Shown one piece after another: positions 46,451-55,802 of a stretch of DNA of 64,000 nt. Both the position numbers and the translations under genes were made by a program. The stretch is from positions 27,687 through 91,686 of the forward strand of contig CALXMS010000005.1 in assembly GCA_944389535.1 (NCBI GenBank), written 5' to 3'. This stretch comes from an uncultured Alphaproteobacteria bacterium. GTDB taxonomy: Bacteria; Pseudomonadota; Alphaproteobacteria; Rs-D84. The stretch's first letter is position 1, and each line of letters starts with the position of its first letter. The notes beneath the pieces were generated by a model. The model searched no databases. It was given only the letters and a program-made list of their open reading frames with translations, and was not told where the DNA came from.

Positions 46451-47440
46451 ATGAAACTTTTATATCCGTCCCCACTCCAATCTGGCGATACCCTAATGGT
46501 TATTGCCCCCAGCAGTCCCGGCACCTATGTTCGGGAACATGTTATGCAGACCGCGAAACAGCGTTTTGATGACCTTGGGCTGCATGCGGTTTTCGCGCCA
46601 AATTTTCATTCTGATTTATTTATCAGTACACCAGAAAGTATTAAACAACGTGTTGACGATATACATACTGCTTTTGCAGATAAAACTGTAAAAGGTATTT
46701 TTACTATACTAGGTGGTTATCACTGTAATCAATTATTGGACTTGCTGGATTTTAATTTAATTAAAAATAACCCAAAGGTATTTTGTGGTTTCAGCGACAT
46801 AACCGCGTTAAACAATGCGATATTGTCTCAAACTGGTTTAGTAACTTTCTGTGGACCACATTATTCAAGCTTTGGCATGTTGCATGGTTTCGATTTTACT
46901 ATGGATGCTTTCACACAAGCAATAATGAGCGATAAAGAATTTGATATCAGCGTCAGCCCTGAATGGTCCGATGACCCGTGGTACAGAGACCAAGATAACC
47001 GCACTTTTATCAAAAATGCAGGCGCACCCGTTATGCATACTGGCGCAGCACATGGCAATCTGATTGGTGGCAATTTATCGACATTTGCGCTACTGCAAGG
47101 GACAAAATATATGCCGTCCGATTTTGATGATATAGTTTTATTCGTGGAGGATGATTCTGAATCCAGCGAAGACACGTTTATACGTCAATTAAATGGCGTT
47201 TTGATGCAAGACTTTGCAAATAAAATTCGTGGCGTATTGGTTGGTCGTTTTCAAAAAGAAACGAATCCGAACATATCAACAATTTATCAGACAATAAAAA
47301 ACCGCCTGCTAAATGTACCTGTTATAATGGATTTAGATTTCGGTCATACAACGCCGTTACTAACCATACCAACGGGTGCATGGTGTGAAATAAATGCAAG
47401 TGATAATAATTTTGAAATAACAATCAGTCGCAAAGGATAA
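46451..47440 (+). CDS. Second S66-family peptidase (MccF-type)
   Basis: The 329-residue protein carries the complete S66 set: FTILGGYHCNQLLDLLD, nucleophile Ser115 in GFSDITALNNA, Glu in LFVEDDSESSED, and His in MDLDFGHTTP. The GNLIGGNLSTFALLQGTKYM region is typical of the MccF clade rather than LdcA. AAAGGAG lies before ATG 46451. The Nudix gene starts 4 bases after its stop, so it leads an operon with the Nudix and S51 genes. Specificity is inference. Confidence 0.88.
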   Translation: MKLLYPSPLQSGDTLMVIAPSSPGTYVREHVMQTAKQRFDDLGLHAVFAPNFHSDLFISTPESIKQRVDDIHTAFADKTVKGIFTILGGYHCNQLLDLLDFNLIKNNPKVFCGFSDITALNNAILSQTGLVTFCGPHYSSFGMLHGFDFTMDAFTQAIMSDKEFDISVSPEWSDDPWYRDQDNRTFIKNAGAPVMHTGAAHGNLIGGNLSTFALLQGTKYMPSDFDDIVLFVEDDSESSEDTFIRQLNGVLMQDFANKIRGVLVGRFQKETNPNISTIYQTIKNRLLNVPVIMDLDFGHTTPLLTIPTGAWCEINASDNNFEITISRKG

Positions 47441-47443
47441 AAA

Positions 47444-47896
47444 ATGACAGAGCGTGCAAAATTCAAAGGCGTAATAAACCTGATTATCAAGGACGGCGAC
47501 AAGACATTATTATTCTTTCGCAACGATGGATTTTTCAGTTATGGGGGCGGTTGGTGGGTAATGCCTGCAGGTCATATTGAGCAAGGCGAAACAGCCCTGG
47601 CCGCTGCAATACGTGAAGCAAAAGAAGAACTGGACATCGATATATCACTAGAAGATATAGAATTTTCACATATCATAAGTAATCTTGCAAGTAGAACTGA
47701 AAGTTTTGATTTCTTTTTCACTGTAAAAAAATTTACTGGCACAATCAGGAATTGCGAGGGCGACAAGTGCGTTGAGATGCGTTATATGACGCTGGATGAA
47801 GTAAACCAAACAAAAAACGTTGTCTCAACAACCAGACAAGTATTAAACGCAATTGCAAACGGACAAACATATTCGGAGTTAAAGGAATATAAATGA
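47444..47896 (+). CDS. Nudix hydrolase
   Basis: A 150-residue protein with the Nudix box GHIEQGETALAAAIREAKEELDID at about residues 46-69 (G-x5-E-x7-R-E-U-x-E-E-x-G/D-U, with Asp near the end). It hydrolyses a nucleoside-diphosphate-linked substrate, identity unknown. Its stop overlaps the next ATG. Confidence 0.9.
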   Translation: MTERAKFKGVINLIIKDGDKTLLFFRNDGFFSYGGGWWVMPAGHIEQGETALAAAIREAKEELDIDISLEDIEFSHIISNLASRTESFDFFFTVKKFTGTIRNCEGDKCVEMRYMTLDEVNQTKNVVSTTRQVLNAIANGQTYSELKEYK

Positions 47897-48612
47897 AACT
47901 TATATTATGTGGTGGCGGTTGGGCAGAAAAAACTGTCGTACCAAACAAAATCTTTGAAAGCTTAATAGAACCTCACAAGCCTATTCTGTATATTCCACAG
48001 GCGCGCGACCGTGACCCTGCAGGTTATATCACTTGTAAAACTTGGTTGCTTGGCGAATTCAAAGACATAAAGCATGGTGAAATTGATACGCTTGAATCTT
48101 TATCTGAAGTTATTCATAAAAACTTATCTGATTATGCGGCTATTTTTATTGGTGGCGGAAATACATTTAAGTTATTAAAAGAACTAAAAGAATCTGGCGC
48201 GTTCAACAAAATTCAAGAATACATAAACAATGGCGGTTTGGTTTATGGCTGCAGTGCTGGTGCATGCATATTTGGAAAAGATATAGATATATGTCTGTAT
48301 GCAGACCCAAATTTAGTAGAATTAAAAGATACCGGTGGCTTTAATTCTGTATTTGGCTTTTCTTTGGCGGCACACTATACAAATAAAAATGCAGAACGCA
48401 CACAGCTGGCAACAGATTTTTTGACTGAATATTCACATAAAGAACCTGTGATTGCCCTGCCCGAAGAAGACAGTTTATATATAAATGGCGACACGGTCGA
48501 AGTAATCGGTACCCGACCATATTATGTATTTAACCAAGGTAACCGCATGCAATTTGAACCAAATGTTAAATACAAAACAGATGAGTTTATCAGAACTGTA
48601 ATAGCGGTATAA
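47893..48612 (+). CDS. S51-family peptidase (PepE-like)
   Basis: A 239-residue protein with the S51 features IFIGGGNTFKLLKEL and the nucleophile elbow GLVYGCSAGACIFG. The active Ser lies in YGCSAGA, and a conserved His appears in SLAAHYT. The family includes PepE alpha-aspartyl dipeptidase. It overlaps the convergent Nudix gene by 23 bases. Specificity for Asp-X dipeptides is family knowledge, not shown here. Confidence 0.85.
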   Translation: MKLILCGGGWAEKTVVPNKIFESLIEPHKPILYIPQARDRDPAGYITCKTWLLGEFKDIKHGEIDTLESLSEVIHKNLSDYAAIFIGGGNTFKLLKELKESGAFNKIQEYINNGGLVYGCSAGACIFGKDIDICLYADPNLVELKDTGGFNSVFGFSLAAHYTNKNAERTQLATDFLTEYSHKEPVIALPEEDSLYINGDTVEVIGTRPYYVFNQGNRMQFEPNVKYKTDEFIRTVIAV

Positions 48613-49045
48613 TATACTGCTCATAATACTGTCGCATATCTTCAAATGGTGTGACGGTTGGATTTAAGAGCTCTTTTGGTTCTATCCATACAACAGATAT
48701 TTTCTCTAGTCTGTTTTCACGAAATGTCAAATCCGTATTGTTCGGCATTTTTGCAACAAAGAAATGATGTTCCTCATTCCACGCACCACGCTTTTCCGCA
48801 CGCGCTATATTGGGGTGTTTAAAAGAATATGGTACAGATACAGCAACTGCGACATCCGCCAGATCTGCAGTTATGCCGCCCAATTCTTCGATTAATTCGC
48901 GTTTCAAAGCCGTAATAAAATCTTCGCCGTCATCTAGGCGGCCACCAATTGTGCCAAAACCATTTTCCCCATACTGCAATAAAGCCACACGACCATCGGA
49001 TCGAACAGGTAAAATATAAGCAGAAAAACTTTTATCTTTAATCAT
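48590..49045 (-). CDS. Second Nudix hydrolase
   Basis: A 151-residue protein with the Nudix box GRLDDGEDFITALKRELIEELGG. A hydrophobic beta-strand start (FSAYILPVRSDGRVALLQY) fits. AAAGG precedes ATG 49045; the open frame reaches 49081. Confidence 0.88.
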   Translation of the reverse strand: MIKDKSFSAYILPVRSDGRVALLQYGENGFGTIGGRLDDGEDFITALKRELIEELGGITADLADVAVAVSVPYSFKHPNIARAEKRGAWNEEHHFFVAKMPNNTDLTFRENRLEKISVVWIEPKELLNPTVTPFEDMRQYYEQYIIPLLQF

Positions 49046-49091
49046 TATATAACCTTTATATTTATATAATATATTTATCATAAATATATGA

Positions 49092-49120
49092 TTGCAAACA
49101 ACAAAATTAAATTGTATACT
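49092..49120 (+). promoter_or_regulatory. Promoter of the MFS gene
   Basis: TTGCAA and TATACT spaced by exactly 17 bases, about 94 bases upstream of the start codon. Confidence 0.7.
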
Positions 49121-49213
49121 ATTAGTGAAACAGATTTTAAACGCCTTTACCGCCGGGCTTTAACTATTTAATCTCTGTAAATTCCATATACAAATTTAAT
49201 AAAAGGTTTAAAC

Positions 49214-50398
49214 ATGACTGCTTGTCGTGCGCGCCATAACATATTGGCGTTAAAAATTTTTTCATTTATTGATGCGCTGTATCCTATGTCGATACTGGCG
49301 GTGGTTTGGTTTTATCAAGTAACAGGTTCTTATACAACTGCGGCTATGATGTTTGCCATACAAACAATTTCCCAAGCGCTTCTAGAGATTCCAACAGGAG
49401 TTTTATCTGATAAATATAGCCGAATATTGAATTTAAGACTAAGCGCGTTTTTATGGTTTATTTCTTACTTTTTTACCGCATTATCCGGCAGTGTATCATC
49501 ATATAGAACAGTTATCCTGATTTTCGCAAGTGTTATCGGTGGCCTTGCTGGTTCTTTAAATTCTGGAACGAAAGAAGCGCTTATATATGAAACACTGTCA
49601 GACTGCAGAAAGCAAAGTAAATTTTCTGTTGTGTTTTCACGAATAATGTTCTGGGAACAAATAGGCGCAATTTTCGGCGCATTAATTGCCGTCGGCACAA
49701 TGTTTTTGTTTGATATAAAAGTTCTTGCTTGGACTACTGTTCTGTTTGGTTTCTTATTCTTTATATCGTCTTTCTTTTTATACGAACCAATTACAAGACA
49801 AAAATCAGACAAATCATCTTTCGGTCTTTTATTGTCTTCGTGTAAACAAATATGGAAAGACAAAAAACTTCGTACACTAATCGGTATAAATATGTTGCAA
49901 GGTCAAACAGCATATAATATGGAAGGTGTATATTTTTCATCATTAATACCATCTTCTTTAATACCCTTGGCACGATTATTTAGACAATTTACAGGCGCAA
50001 CCGGTTTTTATATGGCAGCATTTGCTGATAAAATCGGATTCTTAAAAACGCTTATTTTTTCAAACGCAGGTTCTTTTGTTTTTAATTCTGTAGGTTTATT
50101 ATTAAATGGTATTGCAACACCGTTTATAAACTCTGCCACAAATTTATTTTATGGTTTTAACCACACAGCATATAACGCACTATTACAAGAAAACTTTTCG
50201 GACAAGCAACGTGCAACCATGCAAAACATACAATCCCTGTTGTCTTCTATATCAGGGGGTGTTTTACTGCTAATATTCGGGACAATTGCGGACCATTTTT
50301 CACTACTAACAGCAATGTGGTGCACGACAGCTTTAAATTTTATTGTTACGATTGCTTATTATAGATTTTTTAGAAGCAAGCTGTCACAAAAGCTATAA
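49214..50398 (+). CDS. MFS transporter
   Basis: The 394-residue protein has about 12 hydrophobic segments and MFS motif A-like LLEIPTGVLSDKYSRILNLRLS. A long cytoplasmic loop lies in the middle. The position after an S66/Nudix/S51 set could suggest efflux of a toxic conjugate, but the substrate is unknown. A weak ribosome site, AAAAGG, lies before the ATG. Confidence 0.88.
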   Translation: MTACRARHNILALKIFSFIDALYPMSILAVVWFYQVTGSYTTAAMMFAIQTISQALLEIPTGVLSDKYSRILNLRLSAFLWFISYFFTALSGSVSSYRTVILIFASVIGGLAGSLNSGTKEALIYETLSDCRKQSKFSVVFSRIMFWEQIGAIFGALIAVGTMFLFDIKVLAWTTVLFGFLFFISSFFLYEPITRQKSDKSSFGLLLSSCKQIWKDKKLRTLIGINMLQGQTAYNMEGVYFSSLIPSSLIPLARLFRQFTGATGFYMAAFADKIGFLKTLIFSNAGSFVFNSVGLLLNGIATPFINSATNLFYGFNHTAYNALLQENFSDKQRATMQNIQSLLSSISGGVLLLIFGTIADHFSLLTAMWCTTALNFIVTIAYYRFFRSKLSQKL

Positions 50399-50422
50399 TT
50401 ACCCATACCTTGCATGTAATTA

Positions 50423-50920
50423 TTATGACTTTATCTTATCCAGACGACTTCTTACTTCTGAAATAATTTCATTTGCGTGGCGTTCTGAAATACCTACCTT
50501 AGTGGCAAGTGCCAGCATATCATCATCAGTAATATTTTGCCCCTTGCCATTTACAGACGTTGCATGTTCCCACATACCAACCGCTTGTGTTAAATCAAAT
50601 GCCGGTGTCACATGCCAATCCCCGTCGTATAAAAACGCAAAATTCTTTGCGTGGTCATCTGTGTTATTTATCAAGACATTAAATACCATCAGACGAAACA
50701 TCTTTTCAACCTCGGTCACGTTTCGTGTCAATTTTGCAGTTAGTGCCAACAAATTAGAATAATCAAGCCCAGGTTGATTATAATCCGCGTCCAACAACCC
50801 AGATGCAGAAATCATAAACACTTTTTCCCCGTCGGCTTTACGGTCAAACCGTTTAACACCAAAATATTTATCATTAAACAGTTTATGTGCCGGTACGTCC
50901 AAGCCCGCGTTTTGCGCCAA
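50423..50920 (-). pseudogene. hipA 3' fragment (kinase C-terminal part)
   Basis: 165 residues matching the last third of HipA-type Ser/Thr kinases: FGVKRFDRKADGEKVFMISAS, VFNVLINNTDDHAKNFAFL with the catalytic Asp-Asp-His, and VTPAFDLTQAVG. HipA is about 440 residues; the N-terminal part and hipB are missing. A stop lies two codons before the first residue, exactly where the DUF2924 frame begins on the other strand, so the gene was cut by an insertion or rearrangement. Confidence 0.85.
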
Positions 50921-51195
50921 AGTTTATCAAGAAAATAAAAAAGTATAAAGACAACCCCGCCGAATGCGTAAATCGTGTATTTAAGCACAGGTATAACATT
51001 GCACCTGGCACAACTATCATTAGGCACTTTCGGAATATAGAACACAAGGTCCTGGTCAATTATGACAACACGTTTTTGTATAACGGAAAGCAGTATCGTT
51101 CTTTGTCTGCGATTGCGTCTGATATTTGTGATGCGAAGACCTCAGGCCCACATTTTTTTGAACTGGATAAAAGGAAACTAAATACCGGCGATTAA
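50920..51195 (+). pseudogene. DUF2924 fragment (recombinase-associated)
   Basis: C-terminal half of a DUF2924 protein: NIAPGTTIIRHFRNIEHKVLVN, FLYNGKQYRSLSAIASDICDAKTSGPHFFEL. DUF2924 genes usually sit just before large serine recombinases. Here it lies 2.7 kb from the recombinase, with two other genes in between. Confidence 0.8.
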
Positions 51196-51208
51196 ATGCG
51201 CTGTCTAC

Positions 51209-51772
51209 TCACTGTTGCTGTTTTTTCTTACGTAGCATCAGTTCTGGTTTACCTGCATTCAATTCTGGCGATACTGAAAAACCCAAATTATCAATAAAGG
51301 ATTGAATCTGTGATTTTATCTGCACCGTATCTACGTCATCTGCGGTGCAATATTCCACCTCTAAAAACATTCCCAGGTCCGTCACAGTTTCAAATTCAAT
51401 TGTATAATCGCCGGCACGGTATGTACGCTTTAGATTATCAATTTTAATCAATTCACGCAGTCCCAACGCATGCATAACTTCACACAATGTCGACATGTCT
51501 GCGACTGTTGTTTCTGCTTCATCCGAATATAGCCATGTATCGCCATCAAAATGATCTTTTTTATAGGTGATATAATTTACATTGTCCTTTTGTCGTGTGC
51601 GACAACAAGCGTACAGACGACCATTTGCGTCAGGTTGTAAATCTGGGCGTAATGGGTCATAATAGTATGTATCAACTGTTCGTTTATCGCCCAAGAACTC
51701 AAATTCAGATAATTTATGCAAAACATCTTCTTCGTCTGCAAAAACCTGAACTAAGATTTCAATTTCTTTCAT
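51209..51772 (-). CDS. CYTH-domain protein (class IV adenylate cyclase-like / triphosphatase)
   Basis: A 187-residue protein with CYTH beta-tunnel features: the EIEIxV start (KEIEILVQVFADEE), TYYYDP, LYACCRTRQKDN, YTIEFETVTDLGMFLEVEY, and Lys/Glu/Arg residues lining the barrel. The family hydrolyses triphosphates or makes cAMP. It is translationally coupled (ATGA overlap) downstream of the HEAT-methyltransferase gene, so they form one unit. Confidence 0.85.
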   Translation of the reverse strand: MKEIEILVQVFADEEDVLHKLSEFEFLGDKRTVDTYYYDPLRPDLQPDANGRLYACCRTRQKDNVNYITYKKDHFDGDTWLYSDEAETTVADMSTLCEVMHALGLRELIKIDNLKRTYRAGDYTIEFETVTDLGMFLEVEYCTADDVDTVQIKSQIQSFIDNLGFSVSPELNAGKPELMLRKKKQQQ

Positions 51773-53580
51773 TTATAACTCTCCATTTTTTCTATCGCTT
51801 TTTTCAAAGATTCTTTAGTATCGATGGTTACACCCATTTTCATCCACCAAAAAGTCCTGTGTTCTTTCATAACTGCATTCGCTGCATCGCGTCCAAACAA
51901 ATGCCCCATAACATTTACAGATTCTTCCAAGTTTGCAAACATCAATGGAACTTTGATATTGGTTTTATACCATGTCAGGCAGCAATTTCTAGGGCTGTGA
52001 ATCTTTGCAGACCGTTTATCACACCATTCGTTAAACGAATTTGCAACAATACTATCTGGAATATACCGATACCACATTTCATTAAGTTCATCCTTGAACG
52101 TTTCATCCCAACCGATTGTAACAAAAATACCATCATCAGATAGATTTCTGTAAACTGATTTTAATTCATCTAAACAAGTCTCTTTATTAAATATCCGTGA
52201 AGGGAATCCAAAAGAACTGATTATAAAAGATGATGGCTTACCCAAAACAAAATCCTTGATCGAATTTTGTTCCAACTTTATGTCATTAACATACAATTTT
52301 TGCCGGTTTATAATTCGTTCTAAATAAGCTAACATATCGGCACTAAAGTCAACGCCATACAATGTGCCTTCATAAGGTATTCTTTTCAGAATATGCCTAA
52401 ATGTCTTGCCCGTTCCTGTCGCCAAATCAACAGGATTTACAATTTTTAATCCCATTTTCTTGATTTTTCTTAATACTAAATCAAAACATACGTTCTCGAT
52501 ATCTTCCGCCTCTGAAAAAATATTATAAACGCTAGGGTCTGCATACCATTTATCAGTATCATCGGCAATCAGTCCATTCTCATTTACGCGACATCTGGAA
52601 AGAATCTTACGTTCCGAACGTATTTGTTCATTTTTTATACGGGATAAAGTATCAGTAGCCTCACTTATAACCTGTTGATTGTTTTCTTCGTCCAACAAAT
52701 CTTCTATTATACTTATATTTCTACGCGCATTTATCTTGGACAAACCACGTAATGACATCTTACGAATAAGAGGATCTTTGCTTTTTAACCCAGCAATAAA
52801 ATTATCTTCAAAACTGCCTCTTGGGTCTTTAGATGCAACCGTGTAGGCAGTATAAATTATTTCATAATCAGTCGATGTTTCTATTATACGTTTTATATGC
52901 TGTATAATTTCATTATCAAATAGACGCAAATGTCCAATAAGCCACATTGTATTTTTCAAGATATTTTTTTCATTTGATTCCAAGAAATATTTCTTCAAAC
53001 TAGGAAAAATCTTTTCCTTGATATCAATATTAGTCGCATTTAATAGAATAGATATTATATTTCTTTTATCTTCAATATGCTTCAAACTATCTTCCAGACA
53101 ACAAACCTTACGACCTTTTAAGCTACGTTTCAGGTTGTTAATTGAACTTTTCCCAGTTAATTTTTCTAATGCAAAAGCAGACATCCACCAAGACTCTGAA
53201 CTTTTTGCGTAATTCAAAACCTCGTACAAGAAATCAACTATAGTTTGATCTTTTGTATTTTTTTCACCAAAAGCCCAAACTAAACCTTTAGATTCGTATA
53301 AATATGCACGTTTTCTTTCAGAAATATTTTTTAACCCACTTACAATTGTAGACACATCAAAATGTTGGACAATACTGCCAACATTCCAATCCAGATTTTC
53401 GTCAAATTGGTAATTTGTCATATACTCTAGAAATAATAACATGTATTTGTTTGCAGAATCATTTATAAGCTTTTCTGCCAAACACTGTAAAACACTTTCG
53501 GAATAACATTTATCATACAAGACAGACAAGTTGTCTTTTTGTAGTTGTTCAAACATATGTTGAGAAAGAACTTCTGACAT
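51769..53580 (-). CDS. HEAT-repeat protein fused to a SAM-dependent methyltransferase
   Basis: The 603-residue protein has helical HEAT-like repeats in about residues 150-330 (IRKMSLRGLSKINARRNISIIEDLL and similar). A class I methyltransferase domain follows from about 375, with motif I VDLATGTGKTFRHIL, GVDFSADMLAYLE, and SSFGFPSRI. A C-terminal helical part follows (FGRDAANAVMKEHR). AAAGG lies before the ATG. Function not known; the CYTH partner suggests a nucleotide-linked pathway. Confidence 0.85.
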   Translation of the reverse strand: MSEVLSQHMFEQLQKDNLSVLYDKCYSESVLQCLAEKLINDSANKYMLLFLEYMTNYQFDENLDWNVGSIVQHFDVSTIVSGLKNISERKRAYLYESKGLVWAFGEKNTKDQTIVDFLYEVLNYAKSSESWWMSAFALEKLTGKSSINNLKRSLKGRKVCCLEDSLKHIEDKRNIISILLNATNIDIKEKIFPSLKKYFLESNEKNILKNTMWLIGHLRLFDNEIIQHIKRIIETSTDYEIIYTAYTVASKDPRGSFEDNFIAGLKSKDPLIRKMSLRGLSKINARRNISIIEDLLDEENNQQVISEATDTLSRIKNEQIRSERKILSRCRVNENGLIADDTDKWYADPSVYNIFSEAEDIENVCFDLVLRKIKKMGLKIVNPVDLATGTGKTFRHILKRIPYEGTLYGVDFSADMLAYLERIINRQKLYVNDIKLEQNSIKDFVLGKPSSFIISSFGFPSRIFNKETCLDELKSVYRNLSDDGIFVTIGWDETFKDELNEMWYRYIPDSIVANSFNEWCDKRSAKIHSPRNCCLTWYKTNIKVPLMFANLEESVNVMGHLFGRDAANAVMKEHRTFWWMKMGVTIDTKESLKKAIEKMESYK

Positions 53581-53739
53581 AGCATAAAACCTTTGTAATA
53601 TATTATTTTATGCTGAATTATTATAAAAAGACTTTTTTCTGTTGTCAAGATAAGCATTACAGCTTATTTACTAACAAATCTGCAAACACCTGTTGGCGTA
53701 TCATCAGCTTATGGACTACTTCCAAATGTATACTAGCGT
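53581..53739. other. Spacer upstream of the recombinase
   Basis: A/T-rich; only the HEAT-methyltransferase promoter side. No firm signal seen. Confidence 0.4.
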
Positions 53740-53866
53740 ATTTGGATGTATCCTGTGTACGACACTTATCAGGCACTTTCAGAATATAGAACATAAGCTC
53801 TTGAAAAACAAGTTTTATATCTTGACTTTCTGCACTTTGTAAGCAGTAATTGCAACAACAAAAAAG
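53740..53866 (+). pseudogene. Degenerate DUF2924 remnant before the recombinase
   Basis: One frame reads TTLIRHFQNIEHKLLKN, almost identical to TTIIRHFRNIEHKVLVN of the 50.9-kb fragment, then runs into a stop. It is a decayed 3' piece of a DUF2924 gene at its normal place beside the recombinase. Confidence 0.75.
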
Positions 53867-53875
53867 GTGCAAAAA

Positions 53876-55480
53876 ATGCCAGTAATTAAATGTGCGGTAT
53901 ATGTCCGTAAGTCAACTGAACATGGGTTGGAACAAGAATTCAATTCCCTATTAAATCAGGAAGAATCTTGTAAAGCATATATTGCGTCCCAAGCATTTAA
54001 CAACTGGGAATACGTTCGCACTTATACCGATGCGGCGATTTCTGGTGGAACTATGGAACGACCTGCATTAAAGCAAATGTTGGAAGATATATCCAGGGGC
54101 TTGATAAACACTGTTGTTGTGTACAAGGTTGACCGATTGTCTCGCTCTATCTTGGACTTTCATAATATGATGAAGTATTTTGATAAATATAACTGCAATT
54201 TTGTATCCATTACACAGGCATTTGATACCAGTACTTCTATGGGCAAATTAACATTAAATATGTTATTATCATTTGCACAGTTTGAGCGTGAAGTTGCCAG
54301 CGAACGTGTGCGTGATAAAATACGTGCTAGTAAAGCCAAGGGTTTATGGATGGGTGGTAATCCACCATTAGGATACGATATAAAAGACAAAAAGTTGGTT
54401 GTAAACGAAGCAGAAGCCCAGCAAGTAAAACACTTGTTTGAAAAGTATTTAGAGTTGCAGTCATTTGTTGATACGGCGACCTATGCCAGACGAATTGGCA
54501 TAACAACAAAACACTGGTATACAATAAAAAATAAACCTATGGGCGGACGACCATTAAAACCACATAATTTGCACTTAATTCTAACCAACAAAATCTATAT
54601 CGGACTAATTACGCATAAGAAACTGGGTACCGCCGTTCGTGGCGACCATAGCCCGATTATATCAGAAGAGTTGTTTAACCAAGTCCAAGAAATCATAAAA
54701 TCCAGAAAAAACACCCGTGAAAAGACAAGCCCATCACCAAACATATTTTCAAACAAAGTGTTTTCGGCATCTGGCGAAAGGTTTTACAACCAAAGAAGCA
54801 ATCAAAACCTGTTCTATTACGCAATTAAGGGATTCTATTTACCAGCAGTAAAACTGGACAAGATTGGTCTTGATACTATATGCAACTTTTTGAACAGCGA
54901 TATGAAAAATCTGCCGACACAAAATGTCAATGCTTTGAAATCTATAAACTTCTGTGATATGGACTACACGCACAAAAAAGAATTTATCGGCGCATTTGTA
55001 ACCAGAATCATTTACACTAAAAATCAACTTACGTTTTATTTGAATACTAATCCAGATGACTTGGCTGATTTTATGTCTGCCGAATATATAAATCAAAACA
55101 CGACGAATACTGTTGATTACATAGTTTCCGGGAATCAGGTAATTATTACAGTTCCGGTTATATTACGCCCCTTTGCAAACACCAGGTTTAACAAAGGCAA
55201 TGATACGATTTTAACTGTATCAGAAAATAATGACCTTATCGTCAAGGCATTTGCAACTGCGTGGCGATATCGTGAAATGTACGAAGAATGTGGCAATTCC
55301 GATAAAATCATCGCTATGGAACATACATCCCCACGCCAGTTTTATCGCCATCTAGACCTAGCATATATGAATCCAGAAACTATCAATCACATCCTCTCCG
55401 GCAAGCAAAAAGTTAATGTGAATGATTTGTTTCAGATTGCGAAAAGTGATTTGTTTAAACAAGGCCCCAATATGTTATAA
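53876..55480 (+). CDS. Large serine recombinase
   Basis: A 534-residue site-specific recombinase. It has the resolvase domain with catalytic Ser (AVYVRKSTEHG), DAAISGGTMERPALKQML, VVVYKVDRLSRSILDFHNM, and the hinge region FAQFEREVASERVRDKIRASKAKGLWMGGNPPLGY. A recombinase domain follows. The usual zinc-ribbon Cys motif is not seen at its normal place (near residues 300-340 there are no Cys pairs). AAAAAGG precedes ATG 53876. It probably moved the DUF2924-linked element. Confidence 0.93.
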   Translation: MPVIKCAVYVRKSTEHGLEQEFNSLLNQEESCKAYIASQAFNNWEYVRTYTDAAISGGTMERPALKQMLEDISRGLINTVVVYKVDRLSRSILDFHNMMKYFDKYNCNFVSITQAFDTSTSMGKLTLNMLLSFAQFEREVASERVRDKIRASKAKGLWMGGNPPLGYDIKDKKLVVNEAEAQQVKHLFEKYLELQSFVDTATYARRIGITTKHWYTIKNKPMGGRPLKPHNLHLILTNKIYIGLITHKKLGTAVRGDHSPIISEELFNQVQEIIKSRKNTREKTSPSPNIFSNKVFSASGERFYNQRSNQNLFYYAIKGFYLPAVKLDKIGLDTICNFLNSDMKNLPTQNVNALKSINFCDMDYTHKKEFIGAFVTRIIYTKNQLTFYLNTNPDDLADFMSAEYINQNTTNTVDYIVSGNQVIITVPVILRPFANTRFNKGNDTILTVSENNDLIVKAFATAWRYREMYEECGNSDKIIAMEHTSPRQFYRHLDLAYMNPETINHILSGKQKVNVNDLFQIAKSDLFKQGPNML

Positions 55481-55781
55481 TCGACAAAACAAACAGTAAA
55501 AAGCCCAAAATCGGAGCCACCAGGACACGTTCGTGATATATCCTTGCCAAACGAAATGATATAAAAGCCAAGATAAGCAACAGCAATACAATGCATGTCA
55601 TATCACTATTTATCATGCAATTCAAATGCGTGCCATCAATATCAAAAGGACATGTATTTGTCCAAATATGATTAAATTTTGAAATTTTGCCGATACATGC
55701 TAAATCAAATAAAAAAATATACAGGACACAAAACAAACATATTGTCATGACATAACTTATTAAGTTTAATATTTTTTTCAT
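55455..55781 (-). CDS. Small membrane protein 2 (candidate immunity protein)
   Basis: A 108-residue protein with three hydrophobic helices (SYVMTICLFCVLYIFLF, CIVLLLLILAFISF, VLVAPILGFLLFVLSIIT). Start ATG 55781 has AAAGG seven bases before it; the frame also reaches a TTG at 55802. It follows small membrane protein 1. Its 3' end overlaps the recombinase end on the other strand. Confidence 0.6.
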   Translation of the reverse strand: MKKILNLISYVMTICLFCVLYIFLFDLACIGKISKFNHIWTNTCPFDIDGTHLNCMINSDMTCIVLLLLILAFISFRLARIYHERVLVAPILGFLLFVLSIITYWGLV

Positions 55782-55802
55782 TCTGTGCCTTTGTTTTTTC
55801 AA

